Positions 19,135 through 28,974 of a stretch of 64,000 nucleotides of DNA are shown piece by piece. The position numbers and the translations under genes were made by a program. This stretch comes from Isochrysis galbana. Its lineage: Eukaryota > Haptophyta > Isochrysidales > Isochrysidaceae. How positions within the stretch are numbered: position 1 is the stretch's first letter; the number at the start of each line of letters is the position of its first letter. A model generated the notes under the pieces. The model did no database searches. It saw nothing but the letters and a program-made list of their open reading frames with translations, and had not been told where the DNA came from. Where the stretch lies: NCBI GenBank assembly GCA_018136815.1, contig CM030940.1, forward strand, positions 2,463,915 to 2,527,914. Direction: 5' to 3'.

Positions 19135-21281
19135 ATGAACGCTTTCACCATCGCCCTATTGCTATACGGCTCAACCGGCTACGCGGGGTTGCCCTTGCAC
19201 CGTATGGCCAGGACTCCACGGGCTGCTTGCCGCGTGCGCCTCTCACCGGTGATGGACGGCCTCTCAGCCACCCAGCCCCCGCAGGGGATCTCGGCCGACG
19301 TAGCCATTAATGGGGGTGATATTTGGAGCGGCTCCCGCCTCAGCGCGAATGAGATTACCGAACTCTGCGAGGAAGCCCTCTCCCGTTCCATTGCACGACC
19401 CATCATGGCACAGTTTCGGCCCGAGCGCAACTGGCTCTGGAGGCAGTGGTCAGGGACGATTCTTAAGGCTGTGCTGCCGCACGAGGTGTTCTTTAACGTG
19501 GCTATGGCGATTGTCGCCGTGATTGTCTTCAAGGGCGGCGGGCCTTGGGGCAGCCAATTTGCTGTGCGACTTTCTGGTATCGAACGGGTGTGGACGTTGT
19601 CCTCTGGGCTTGTGTCGTTCACCCTGTCGTTTTTCTTAAACCAGGTGTGAAGATGACTTCAATGTCCTCTATGAGGGGTGACAAGTCGAGCATTCGATGT
19701 GTCCCGGCGTTCAACCTGCATCACCCCCCCCCCCCCCCGCGCGCGCCTGTTTCCCCTTCCCCTTCCTTCCCCTGCTGCCTCACTCCCTTCTCTTGTCATT
19801 CAGTCTCACGTTGGCTCGCTTGCGCTCGCTCTTGCCCCTCTCCCTCCTCTGACACCTACTCGCACATGTTGCACAGGCATATGCATTGTGGCGTAACGTG
19901 TATGCACTAACCAGGCGTGTGCAAGGCCGTCTTAATGACATATGTCTGTTGGCTGCAACATCTGCTGCCCGCGGTACGGATGGCAGCTATACCCCCCAAG
20001 CACAGGTGTTCCTACAAATGACCTCACGTTACGTGCGTGTGTTCAACATCCTTCTCTACGCTTCACTGACCACGAAGTGAGGCGCGAGTGCTACCAAGCA
20101 GCCCCAGAATTCGGGAGCTCGGCCCGCGCATGCGTTGATGTGTTACGCAAGGACATTTGTCTGCATGATTCGCTCGCAAAATACGAGCTACACCTAGTGT
20201 TGCCTTGAACTCACTTTTTTTGTTGTCTCATCGAATGCCACCTCTGAGGACTTGCGACTCCCAACCTTCACCCAGATTTGCTCCGCTGGCCACGCCAGCT
20301 GGACTGACAGCGCTTGTGAAAGCGGACGCACTCACCGAGGAGGAGCGCGAGCTGCTTCTACAGACCACCACCGGCACGATCGGCCGCGGAATCATGGGGC
20401 ATGCTGCCGTTCTCGGTTGGATTACAGTGTTACTGGAGCGAGGATTGCGCGATGGTACCCTAGGCATCGGATCAAACGCTGCTCTGCGTCATTCTTTCAT
20501 GGGTAAAGTGATGGATTTGCGAGCTGCCTACGGTTCCATCGCCGACGAACTCTCAGGAAGGATGCCATTGGCGTACGCGCAGCTGGTACAAATCCTATGT
20601 GATATGCTAGTTCTGTTCTCGCCAGTTGCTTTGGTGGGTTCAGTTGGTGGTTGGGGTGCCGTGATCGGCACGAGCTGCATGACGCTGTTTTATTCATCGG
20701 TGTGCCGCCTCGCCTATCACGAAGAATGTGCTTTTCGGCAGTGCCAAAAGTATCCTCGCCAAGCCCCTCGGTTCCGTTGTCAACCAACAAACATCCCCCC
20801 CATACTCTCATGACTGTGTCACACCTAATCCGATGGACCACAGGTGCTCAAGCTCGCCAAAATGTTCCTGGACCCGCTAGACAATGAGGCATACGGCGGT
20901 AAATATGGAATATCCATCAGGGTAGAGACACTGCTACACGAGACGAACATCGCATCGGAGCGCTGGTCTCGTGGTGCAGCGCGTGTTCCACGGGGCGTGG
21001 TGAACACCGTAACTGAACCAGCGATGGTGGCTGAATTTGAAGAGGAGCTTGAAGATGACGATTCTGACGATGTGGATGGCCGTGGACATGCAAGAATAGC
21101 CGGACGCGATGAACACATGTACGTAGCTGTTGACGATGCCTCCGACTATGATGGCGTCCTCGAGCATGAGGAGCGGAAGCGACCATTTGAAGACGGAGAG
21201 GATGAGCCGGAAGTAGACAAAGATGATGATCTGGAGGTAGTCGCAACTAGCCAGCTCAGGAGAGCGAGACGGATGGGGTAG
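19135..21281 (+). CDS. Bestrophin-like anion channel, plastid-targeted
   Basis: Four exons: 19135-19644, 19877-20076, 20276-20699, 20844-21281, all GT-AG with matching phases, giving 523 aa. I prefer Met 19135 because it starts a signal peptide (FTIALLLYGSTGYA) followed by a basic transit-like stretch (RMARTPRAACRVR). An upstream in-frame ATG at 18862 would bury this. Bestrophin features: VSFTLSFFLNQ-AYALWRNVY, GRLNDI, the RYVRVFNILLYASLT helix, FAPLATPAGL, and the C-terminal KLAKMFLDPLDNEAYG with LLHETNIASERW. The last ~80 residues are strongly acidic. Bestrophin-like channels in algae and plants sit in thylakoid membranes and pass bicarbonate or chloride. Intron 1 contains a sense-strand poly-C tract. 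Confidence 0.87.
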
Positions 21282-22372
21282 CCCATACTGTCCACACGAC
21301 GCAGCGCACCATTGACATCACAATGACCGCCATGAGTAAGTGGCATTGATATTATAGCTACGGCATTGATATAGCTACGCGTTCCTTGATGGCACAGCAC
21401 GCACAACATCTTTAATGGTGACAAAGTCCGGCAAGTGTCGCACCCACTACTGCGTGTGCTCGTTATATACAGTTTGTGCTCGTATGCCGTTTCATGGATT
21501 CGTATTCGTCTCCCGTTGATCCCGTCTCCTGCACTCAGTGTGCATGCTCAACTAAGTGATACTTGATCCGCGGGGGGGCGGGGGGGGGCACGCTCCTTCC
21601 CCCCCTCCCGACACCCCATCCGGGGGGAGGGAACCGCGCACGCCCCCTGCCTCACCACTTGGCAGGCAAACGGGCTTTGCGAAACCTACCCATACCCTCC
21701 TTGAGGGCAGGGCCTGGATTGCATGGCGCGAGCCATCAATACCAATACCGGGGCCGAGTTTGGGCCGAGACACGCTCCGGCCGTCGCTGCGGAGTCTCTC
21801 GCTCTCTCGCTCTCTCTCTCCGTCTTTCTCTCGACGTGTTTGGGTTATCGGGGATTTAGGGTCTCGGTTGCTTGATGTTTCGCTTGGTTTAGGTGAATGT
21901 TTCCGGTGTGTCCGTGAGTCGGTGTATTCTGTTGTCCTCAGCATCGTTGTCCGTCGTTGTCGTTGTTCGCTGCGTCGCTGCACTCTAGCAGTCTAGGCTC
22001 CCTCCCTGAGGGAAGAGTTCTTTGTAGGTCTAACAATCTCTTACAACCCAACACACTAGGGCCGCTAGGAGCGCGCCTCGCCGCCCCACCGCCTTTCGTT
22101 CGCCGTTCGTCCCAGTCCAGACACCCACCCAAATGGGGTTGCCCGACCGCCAATCCAGAATCCAGAATTTCAGTCACCCGACTCCCTGCGGGGAGGAGGG
22201 CCAAAGCGCCGCGCTAACCGCCGGTGCCGCTCGCGACGGAGTGGCTCAGAGCCCTCCGGCATGCAATTCATCGGAGGCCCTTGGTCAATGTCGTGAAGTG
22301 ACGACTGACTGAGCATTCACCGAAAACAACGTGCACCTTGACAGTCACAACGTTAAATGCGAACCGAGAAGG
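21282..22372. other. Intergenic, repeat-like
   Basis: G-run near 21571-21588 and CTCTCGCTCTC microsatellite near 21800. A TGTCCGTCGTTGTCGTTG stretch at about 21943 resembles the retroelement leaders elsewhere in the window. Open frames here are long on both strands but have no protein-like features. Confidence 0.35.
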
Positions 22373-22663
22373 TCATGGCGGCGCTCTTGCCCGCGTCAAA
22401 TGAGGGGGCAGCTCTCCCATCGGCCGGCGAGCTGGACGACCTGTTCCTGTTCGCCGTGGAAGGTGCCGATGAGGAACTGGGGATGCGGAGCGAGAGTGGC
22501 AAGGAGGAGTGTAGCGGTGAGCGGTAGCGCGCGCGGCAGCATGCCCTCTAGCGTCTTGTGGCGCGCGCGTGGGCCGTCGTGGCGTCCCGGTGTCTGCCAT
22601 CTCTTGGTCGGCCGGCACGGCAGGGTGGGCGGAGGGAGAGGAGTGGAGCGGGGCGCGCTCCAT
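22373..22663 (-). other. MERAP-type start, unknown repeated sequence
   Basis: On the minus strand the context gatagggtcATGGAGCGCGC is identical to 6237-6256. The ATG frame gives low-complexity Arg/Pro sequence, whereas another frame contains LTATLLLATLAPHPQFLIGT and looks more protein-like. Possibly the degraded 5' part of the same element family. No function assigned. Confidence 0.25.
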
Positions 22664-23228
22664 GACCCTATCGTTTTAACTATAGTTCTACTCCTTCATT
22701 ACTTACTACCCCTATCAGACCAGCCGAAGAACGGCCGTCCACAAACCACAAAACCGACACAATCAGGCACAAGTGCGTGCACTCACGCACAGATCAATCA
22801 ATATCATGGTCACATGCCATGTGCACTGCCTCACGAAAGCACCGTCTCCACCCTGAGCACGTCTCGCAACCACAATGGGCGACCCCACATGCTTTCTTTC
22901 CTAGTCGAGCGAGCTTGTGGCAACTGTCCCCCCCCCGCCTCTGCTCGTTCTCTGCTCACGAATTGGTTCCAAGAAGCATCCCGTGAAGGTTGCAATGCAG
23001 CCCAAAGGTCAGAGAAAGCTGCGTTGGCGAGCAACTCGCATCGATGCAAAGAAGCTGTGACACCACCATGGAACGATCAAGCTGTGAGAGTGCGCGTTCA
23101 TTCCGAAACGAACAACTAGTACGTGGCACAGCGAGCAGAAGCGACTAGCCCAGCGGATGATGGAACCCATGCCGGCGAAGGAGACATGCCACGTCACACA
23201 TCCTACAATGTCACGCCAGCGTGCACTA

Positions 23229-24416
23229 CTACGCGGATAGATTCTTGAGGAAAATGGAGCAGTGTGAACACAGCATCCGCAGCAAGCGCTCATCATCTGA
23301 GTGGAAGCCACTACCATCAGGCTTGCCATCCTCCCCCGTCTTGTTGACCAGCTCAACAAGCCCTATCACCTGCCCTTCCTCTCCAATCACAGGTGCGATG
23401 AGGAGCGAGCGCATTTCATAACCGCGCAGACGATAGACTTCGACCGAACAAAGTGGGTGGTCCCTCACATCCCTGATGTTGAGAACGTGCCCCGTGGTCA
23501 ACACGTGATGCCGGGTACCGCCCTCGCGCACCTTGACGCGCACCTCATCCGAGACTATGGCTTTTGTCAAGAGCGCCGAGAACTCGGTGAAAGATAACTC
23601 ACCCTTGCCCTCCGTATCAACCGAGGCAATCATGCGCTCCGCCTGGGAGGGGTTCATGGCCCAGCCTAGCGTCCGCAAGGCCTGTGAGAGCTCGTCGGCA
23701 TCCACGAATCCGGACGATTTCGAGTCATAGGCTTCAAACGCCCTCTTCATCTCCTCTTGCGTGGGTGGATTCCCTCGCATCCCCATCGAGAACAAGTGTT
23801 CACCGTCAGAGTCGACAAGCTGCAGCGTGCAATGCTCAGCTCCAATGAGGTTATGGCCCTCTTCCATAAGCGTGGAGAAGAGGGTGTGGAGCTCGCGCTG
23901 CCGTTTCAGGCGTTCGTTCTTCCGAAGGTCTTTGAATAGAAGCGTCGTCATCCCGAGCAAGCAGCCAAGAATGACACCAACGACGGCGCCAGTCATGCCC
24001 ACCAGCCGTACGCGCCGCATCCTCAGCTGTGCTTCTGTCAGTCGCGCCGTCCGCAGGCCGAGCCTCGCTGCAATGTGGTCGATTGTGTTACCGAAGAGCG
24101 TTCCGCACACATCTGAGACCACCTGCCCATACGCCGCTGCTGTGAGAGTAGAAAGTCCGAGCGCCAGCCCCAGGGTCGAGTCGATCAAGTCGCCCGCCTG
24201 AATCATCACCACGTTGTCCATGAAGCCAAACCCCACCATCGGAATCGCGCAGCTCACTGCATGCCGCACGAGCTGCTCACGTGAGGGCGGCTTGAAGGTG
24301 GGCTCCCGTACCCAGAGCCCGCGGCGGCAGCGGCGCAGAGGAGCCAAAAGCTCCGCCGCCCCTGCTCTCGAAGGAATCGGGCGCGCCGCACGCCCAAGCG
24401 GCCGGAGCGCGAGCAT
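23229..24416 (-). CDS. TMEM65 domain fused to GAF domain split by EF-hands
   Basis: Single exon, 395 aa from ATG 24416. Residues 1-40 form an Arg-rich amphipathic presequence suggesting mitochondria. Residues 46-160 are a TMEM65 domain: REQLVRHAVSCAIPMVGFGFMDN, VMIQAGDLIDS and further membrane helices. From about 172 a GAF domain begins (ELHTLFSTLMEEG, CTLQLVD) and resumes at about 291 (VLNIRDVRDHP, GYEMRSLLIAPV, QVIGLVELVNK, FHSDDERLL). Between the two halves lies a pair of EF-hands with canonical 12-residue loops at 231-242 (D..S.GFVDADE) and 267-278 (D.E.KGELSFTE). TMEM65 is an inner-mitochondrial-membrane protein linked to sodium-dependent calcium efflux. The fusion suggests calcium or small-ligand control, which is inference. 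Confidence 0.85.
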   Translation of the reverse strand: MLALRPLGRAARPIPSRAGAAELLAPLRRCRRGLWVREPTFKPPSREQLVRHAVSCAIPMVGFGFMDNVVMIQAGDLIDSTLGLALGLSTLTAAAYGQVVSDVCGTLFGNTIDHIAARLGLRTARLTEAQLRMRRVRLVGMTGAVVGVILGCLLGMTTLLFKDLRKNERLKRQRELHTLFSTLMEEGHNLIGAEHCTLQLVDSDGEHLFSMGMRGNPPTQEEMKRAFEAYDSKSSGFVDADELSQALRTLGWAMNPSQAERMIASVDTEGKGELSFTEFSALLTKAIVSDEVRVKVREGGTRHHVLTTGHVLNIRDVRDHPLCSVEVYRLRGYEMRSLLIAPVIGEEGQVIGLVELVNKTGEDGKPDGSGFHSDDERLLRMLCSHCSIFLKNLSA

Positions 24417-25034
24417 CGGCACAGGTGGGCGCCGCACTGCGCGCAGACGGCGGCGTGGGGGTCGTTGGCCGCCAGCCGATGCCCCTAAGCGGCGGGAGCC
24501 ACGCCCACCACTTAAATAGGATATTCCTATCAGTTTAAAGATGTAAAAATGGAAGAGCTAGGAGCTAGGAGCTAGGAGCTACCTGCGAAGTGGGGTTTTG
24601 CATGGCTCAAGAGGGTCTGAACAAGACTACCAATCACTGGCATCTGGGCACTGTTGGATCTCTACTGGGGCCGCGTTGCAAAAGGTCAGACGCGCGTTCT
24701 CCTCTCCAATATAGTTAGGGTTAGGGTACTTTATACTTTATACTTTACCACTGGTGTCCTTTCTCTCCCACCCTCTGCCCTCTAGAGCTGGCGCTAGCTG
24801 GCATGATTAGCTCTCCCCACCAAAGATCTGGCGCCAGCTAGCAGACCACTGTTACGGATGCCCCTCCCCCTCCGCCCTCTCCCGTGTTTACTTTCTAAGT
24901 CCTGTGAGATAATCTCCCCTCTTCTCTCTCTCTTCACGTGAGGAGAGGCGACGGGCCTCCTCTCTTCTTTTCTCTTTCCCCTCTCTTTTTCTCCCCCTCA
25001 CGCGCTCACTCTGTTTACATTAGTATTCTACGTG
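24417..25034. other. Intergenic
   Basis: Contains gagctag microrepeats near 24556, tactttatactttatac near 24728, a two-unit ttaggg, and a pair of ctggcgctagctggc/ggcgccagctagc arms near 24787 and 24829. No gene seen. Confidence 0.4.
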
Positions 25035-25610
25035 TTACTGTGAGTGTGCCCGCGCCCGCCCGCATCGCGCCATAGTCGGCCGTGTGCCGGCCTTGATTCG
25101 CTGCTGCTTCATCGTCAGCCGCCGCCCCAGCCGCGCCTCTCGCCAAGCTACCCGCAATACCGCCTCGAGCTCCGTCGGCGCCTTCCGAGTCGAGCCACAC
25201 ATCTTGTGGTGGTTGAACTTGCCCAACGCGATGCCGGCGCGCGAGTTGGCGCGCTGCTGGCCGGCCACCTTGTCACTTGCTTTGCCAAGGGCGTGCAAGC
25301 GCTCAACGGGGGTGCTGGTGGCGAGGAGCGCGTCGTACTTGGCGCGGAGCTCCGGGGTGATCTTCTCGGCACAAAACTTGCCGTCGGGCGCGATGAACTC
25401 GGCCGCGTGGTTCTTGGTCGCCGGCACCATCGCCATCGCCTCGAACGCCGCAGCGAGCAGCTTGCCGACCAGCTCGTCGCCGGCTGCCCTCTCTCTGATT
25501 CGAGCCGAGTCGATGACGGCCCGACAGCTCCGCCTCTCCTGCCCGGGAGTCAGCGTGGGCAGCGTCGGGGCGTGGGGACCCAAGTCGATCCGCACGCGGC
25601 CATCGATGAC
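25035..25610 (-). pseudogene. Transposase-like gene, C-terminal half
   Basis: Frame contains ITPELRAKYDALLATSTPVERLHALGKASDK, reminiscent of the C-terminal (T/S)xVER region of DNA-transposon transposases, and a basic tail. It begins abruptly at the edge of the LTR at 25611 and would continue from the N-terminal half at 26940-27560. A VIDG tetrapeptide lies at both break points, so the two halves appear to have been one frame. The transposase superfamily is not recognised. Confidence 0.45.
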
Positions 25611-26470
25611 TGTCGCATCCGCGATCGACCTTTTTGTTTTAGAAGTTGTTTTGCGTTCCCTCCTCGCAGGCTAGCCACGAGTCACCGTCGCAGTGTCCTA
25701 CATTCGTCCATTCGCCCTTGTTGCCCTCGCCTCCTTTATCGCCTCCTTTGTCGCCTGCTTGCCCCTCACCTGGCTCACCTCCTTGCGCGCTCCTCGCGTT
25801 TTAGGCTAAGTCGCGCGATCAGGTATCGCCGGTGCAAGGAACCGCCCCCATGTGTGACCCTGATTCCCCCTCAGGTGTTGGCCGTTGGATTATATCGTGG
25901 CGCTATTTTACTTCGGTCTTCATCAAATCACTTAAGGGTTTTCGAAAGATTCCCTCCTTATTCCTGTGCCGACCGCCGATTCTTCACCTAACCGTCCGGA
26001 CGGGTGTGGCTGCCCTTTCGTTTAACTGTTTCGTCTTTGCTCCTCCCTTGCGTGGTTTTGTTTCGCTCATTCATTGTTCTCTCGCATGGAAGCTCGATTC
26101 TAGCAAGGGGGTGTCGCATCCGCGATCGACCTTTTTGTTTTAGAAGTTGTTTTGCGTTCCCTCCTCGCAGGCTAGCCACGAGTCACCGTCGCAGTGTCCT
26201 ACATTCGTCCATTCGCCCTTGTTGCCCTCGCCTCCTTTATCGCCTCCTTTGTCGCCTGCTTGCCCCTCACCTGGCTCACCTCCTTGCGCGCTCCTCGCGT
26301 TTTAGGCTAAGTCGCGCGATCAGGTATCGCCGGTGCAAGGAACCGCCCCCATGTGTGACCCTGATTCCCCCTCAGGTGTTGGCCGTTGGATTATATCGTG
26401 GCGCTATTTTACTTCGGTCTTCATCAAATCACTTAAGGGTTTTCGAAAGATTCCCTCCTTATTCCTGTGC
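25611..26470 (+). mobile_element. Pair of 359-bp LTRs around a 142-bp interior
   Basis: 25611-25969 and 26112-26470 are essentially identical direct repeats starting tgtcgcatccgcgatcg and ending attcctgtgc. The 142 bp between end in the purine-rich agcaagggggtg, placed like a polypurine tract just before the 3' LTR. No coding capacity inside. It resembles a TRIM-type miniature or an LTR with a partial second one. After the second repeat comes a leader and a Gag start at 26782, so it may be the remains of a longer element. Exact target duplication not found (actgtcg occurs at the left LTR start and just after the right LTR). Confidence 0.7.
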
Positions 26471-26940
26471 GTAACTGTCGCCCCGTCGGATCGTCCGTCG
26501 CCCCGTCGCTCTGCTCTTGTCGGCATTCTCTTCCTTGTTCGATCTGCCAGCGGGTTCCTGTGCGTTCCGTGATAGGGATACGTTAGTGTGGAGAGTGTTG
26601 ACGTGAGTGTAGGTCATCTCGTCGGGCCATCGGCCTCTAGCCGTCTGTCGTCTGTCGTTCTTCGTTCGTCGCTCTTGTTCTCGTTCTCGTTCCCGTTCTC
26701 GTCCCTCGTTCTCAATACTACCTCAATACCAAACCTCTCCAATCCCTCAGCCCCAGCCTATCCATCCCGATCCGCCCAGCCATGTCCGCTCCGTCGTCGC
26801 GCTCGCCCTCGCCCAAGCCCGTCCTCCCGCCTTTCTCTGCTGAGGAGGTGGTCCAGCCCGTCATTGGCCACTCCCCAACTTCCGCCGCACCTCTCGCCGC
26901 TTCCCTTCCGTTCCCTCCGTTCCCATCCGAGGCAGTGGTA
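26471..26940 (+). mobile_element. Retroelement leader and Gag N-terminal fragment
   Basis: Leader with GTCGTCTGTCGTTCTTCG and TTCTCGTTCTCG repeats, then ATG at 26782 opening MSAPSSRSPSPKPVLPPFSAEE, clearly related to the MSLSPPSSPSLKP start of the Gag ORF at 3967. The similarity stops at about 26938, where the interrupted transposase-like gene resumes on the minus strand. Only about 50 residues of Gag remain. Confidence 0.6.
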
Positions 26941-27560
26941 ACCTCGGATCCGTCAATGACGGCCTGCGGATCGGCTGCCGCCTTCGTAAAGAAGTCGATC
27001 GCGGCGGGCCAGACATCCGGGAGGACGTCGAGCGCGCACTGCTCCGGTCCAAACTTGATCGCGCACAGAAGCGGCCAAAGCACTGTTTCAGAGAGGATCG
27101 TCATCGCCCGCACCGCTGCCATGATCTCGGGAGAGGAGGCGCCCTTGAGGATGGAGCCGCGGTGCTTGCCGCCCGCCTTCTCGGCCATCATCGCCTCCTC
27201 CTCGAGGAAGGTGCGGAGCGTGTTCTCCTGCGTGAGGAGGCGCTCGGTGACGGCGGCGTTCAAGAAGAAGACGTACGACCGAGAGCCGCAGATGGCGAGG
27301 AGGTCCTCGACTTTGCCGAGCACAGCGTCGGTGCAGGCGTCGACCATGTCGTCGAGCTTCGCCTCCATCCACTCGCGGAACTTCGCGCCGATCGCGTAGC
27401 CCTTTGATGAGCAGAGCGCCACATATTTGGCCACCTGCGTGCGGTGGTGGAGCTCTGCGTGAGTGCATGCATCGCAGGGCAGTGGGCCGCGCGTGGCATA
27501 CCTGATAGATGATCGCGCACGCCGGCGAGGAGAACCAACCGACGATGACACCTCGGGCAT
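26940..27560 (-). pseudogene. Transposase-like gene, N-terminal half
   Basis: Minus-strand frame starting near MPEVSSSVG and containing KFREWMEAKLDDMVDACTDA, SRSYVFFLNAAVTERLL and WPLLCAIKFGPEQ, ending AAADPQAVIDG at the retroelement junction. It has protein-like composition but no family I can name. Continues at 25610 after the LTR insertion. There may be an intron near 27440-27480. Confidence 0.45.
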
Positions 27561-28974
27561 GGTACGCAACATGGCACGAGGCACTCAGTGCTCAGCACTC
27601 GGCTGCCTGTGCAGTTGGATCGGGTGCGGGAGCGCGGGAGCGGCACGCCTCGCGCGCGAGCGTCATCATGTCTAGGGCTCCATGCCTCGGGAGGGCGCGC
27701 GGGACCCGTGCTCCGCCTGGGCCATGGCTCAAGCTGGGAAGGGGAGCGGCACGCGGCTCACCGGAGCGTCTCCCGCCATCCTGTTGAGTCACCGTTGGGA
27801 GCGGTTCGCGAGTCAACACAGCTCCACTGGCGGGAAAAAGTCGCGTCCCTCTCAACAGTCTCCCAACAACAGCGACTCAACGAAACCCTTGCGTGGAGTC
27901 GCTGTTGAGTCGCCTTTCGGACCCCTCAAAAACCCTCGATTGGAGGCGCTGCTTCTTTCGCCGACTCTTCTTCAGTAGACGGTTGGCCGCCCCAGTTTCT
28001 TTTCCTGTGGTCCCCCTTCTCGAATGGGTGGATGCCCAGCAGCTCTGATGCCCCCCCGGCGTCCGTTCCCTTTGAACATGATGTTGCTAGAAGAAGAAAG
28101 GATCACGGAGCCCTCGCACCATGAAGTTCAATATACTTGTCGACGGGCGGTGGGGATGGCGCAGCGGCAGCACCGCGAGTAGAAATCTGGCGGGGGGGGG
28201 GGGGGGGGGGGGGGGGCGCCCCCCAAGCCGGCGGGGGGGCGGAGAAACGGCCGCAGCGGAGGATGGCCTTGGGCGAGATCCTTTGAGAGAGGGACGGGCA
28301 GTTCATACAGTATCAATTATCGAGGCGTTTGCAGGAGTAAAGTGGGAGGGGAGGAGGGGGAGGAGGGGAGAGAGGGGGGAAGAGAACGCGGCGGTGGCGA
28401 GAGAGAGCGCGGGCGCGGCGGCTGTCCTCGGCCTGTCCTGCTCGCTCCCCGCCCCCCCCCCGCCCCCCTCCCCGCCCCCCGCCCCCCCCCCCCCCCCCCC
28501 CCCCCCCTTCCTCCCCTGGCGCGAGGCTCCTCCCCCCAGAGAAGAAGCCCGGCTCCCCCCCCCCCTCCTCTCCGCCCCCGGCTCAAGGCTTAACCCCCAC
28601 CACCACCACACCCACAGCTTTCTCCTCTCTCACGCGCTCATTCTCCTCTCACTCACCGGTCCCATCGTCGCACGTTCTCCCTCTCCTCTCGAGCCTCCCT
28701 CCCCCCCCGCCCCCCCCGCCCCCCCAACCGATCCCCTCCCGCTCTAGCTGCCAACTCTCCCTCTGCCCCCCTTCTTTTCTTCTCTGTCTGGCTCGGCAAT
28801 TGACAGATTGAGCCCCCCATCCATCTCTCCCCTCCCTCGTCCCAGCGCCCCTCACTCCCCCTCTCCCCTCTCTTCCCCCTCCCCCCTCCCTCCCCCTCTC
28901 CCCCCCCTCCCCCCCACGCTTCCACGCACGATCACTGCGCGTCCAAAGGCGGGCGAGAGGCGCGCGCAAGCGTG
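27561..28974. other. Low-complexity region upstream of CTL gene
   Basis: Contains a run of about 27 G at 28190-28216 and long C-runs at 28449-28507 and 28690-28730, plus GAGAGGGG/CTCTCCCC tracts. No gene supported; open frames follow the homopolymers. The C-rich strand is the sense strand of the following gene, so part may be its promoter or 5' UTR. Confidence 0.5.

Noticed and set aside
24710..24728. Telomere-like ttaggg repeats
   Set aside because: Only two units; no array and no end context.
28121..28969. Pro/Gly-rich frames upstream of the CTL gene
   Set aside because: Homopolymer artefacts with no protein features.
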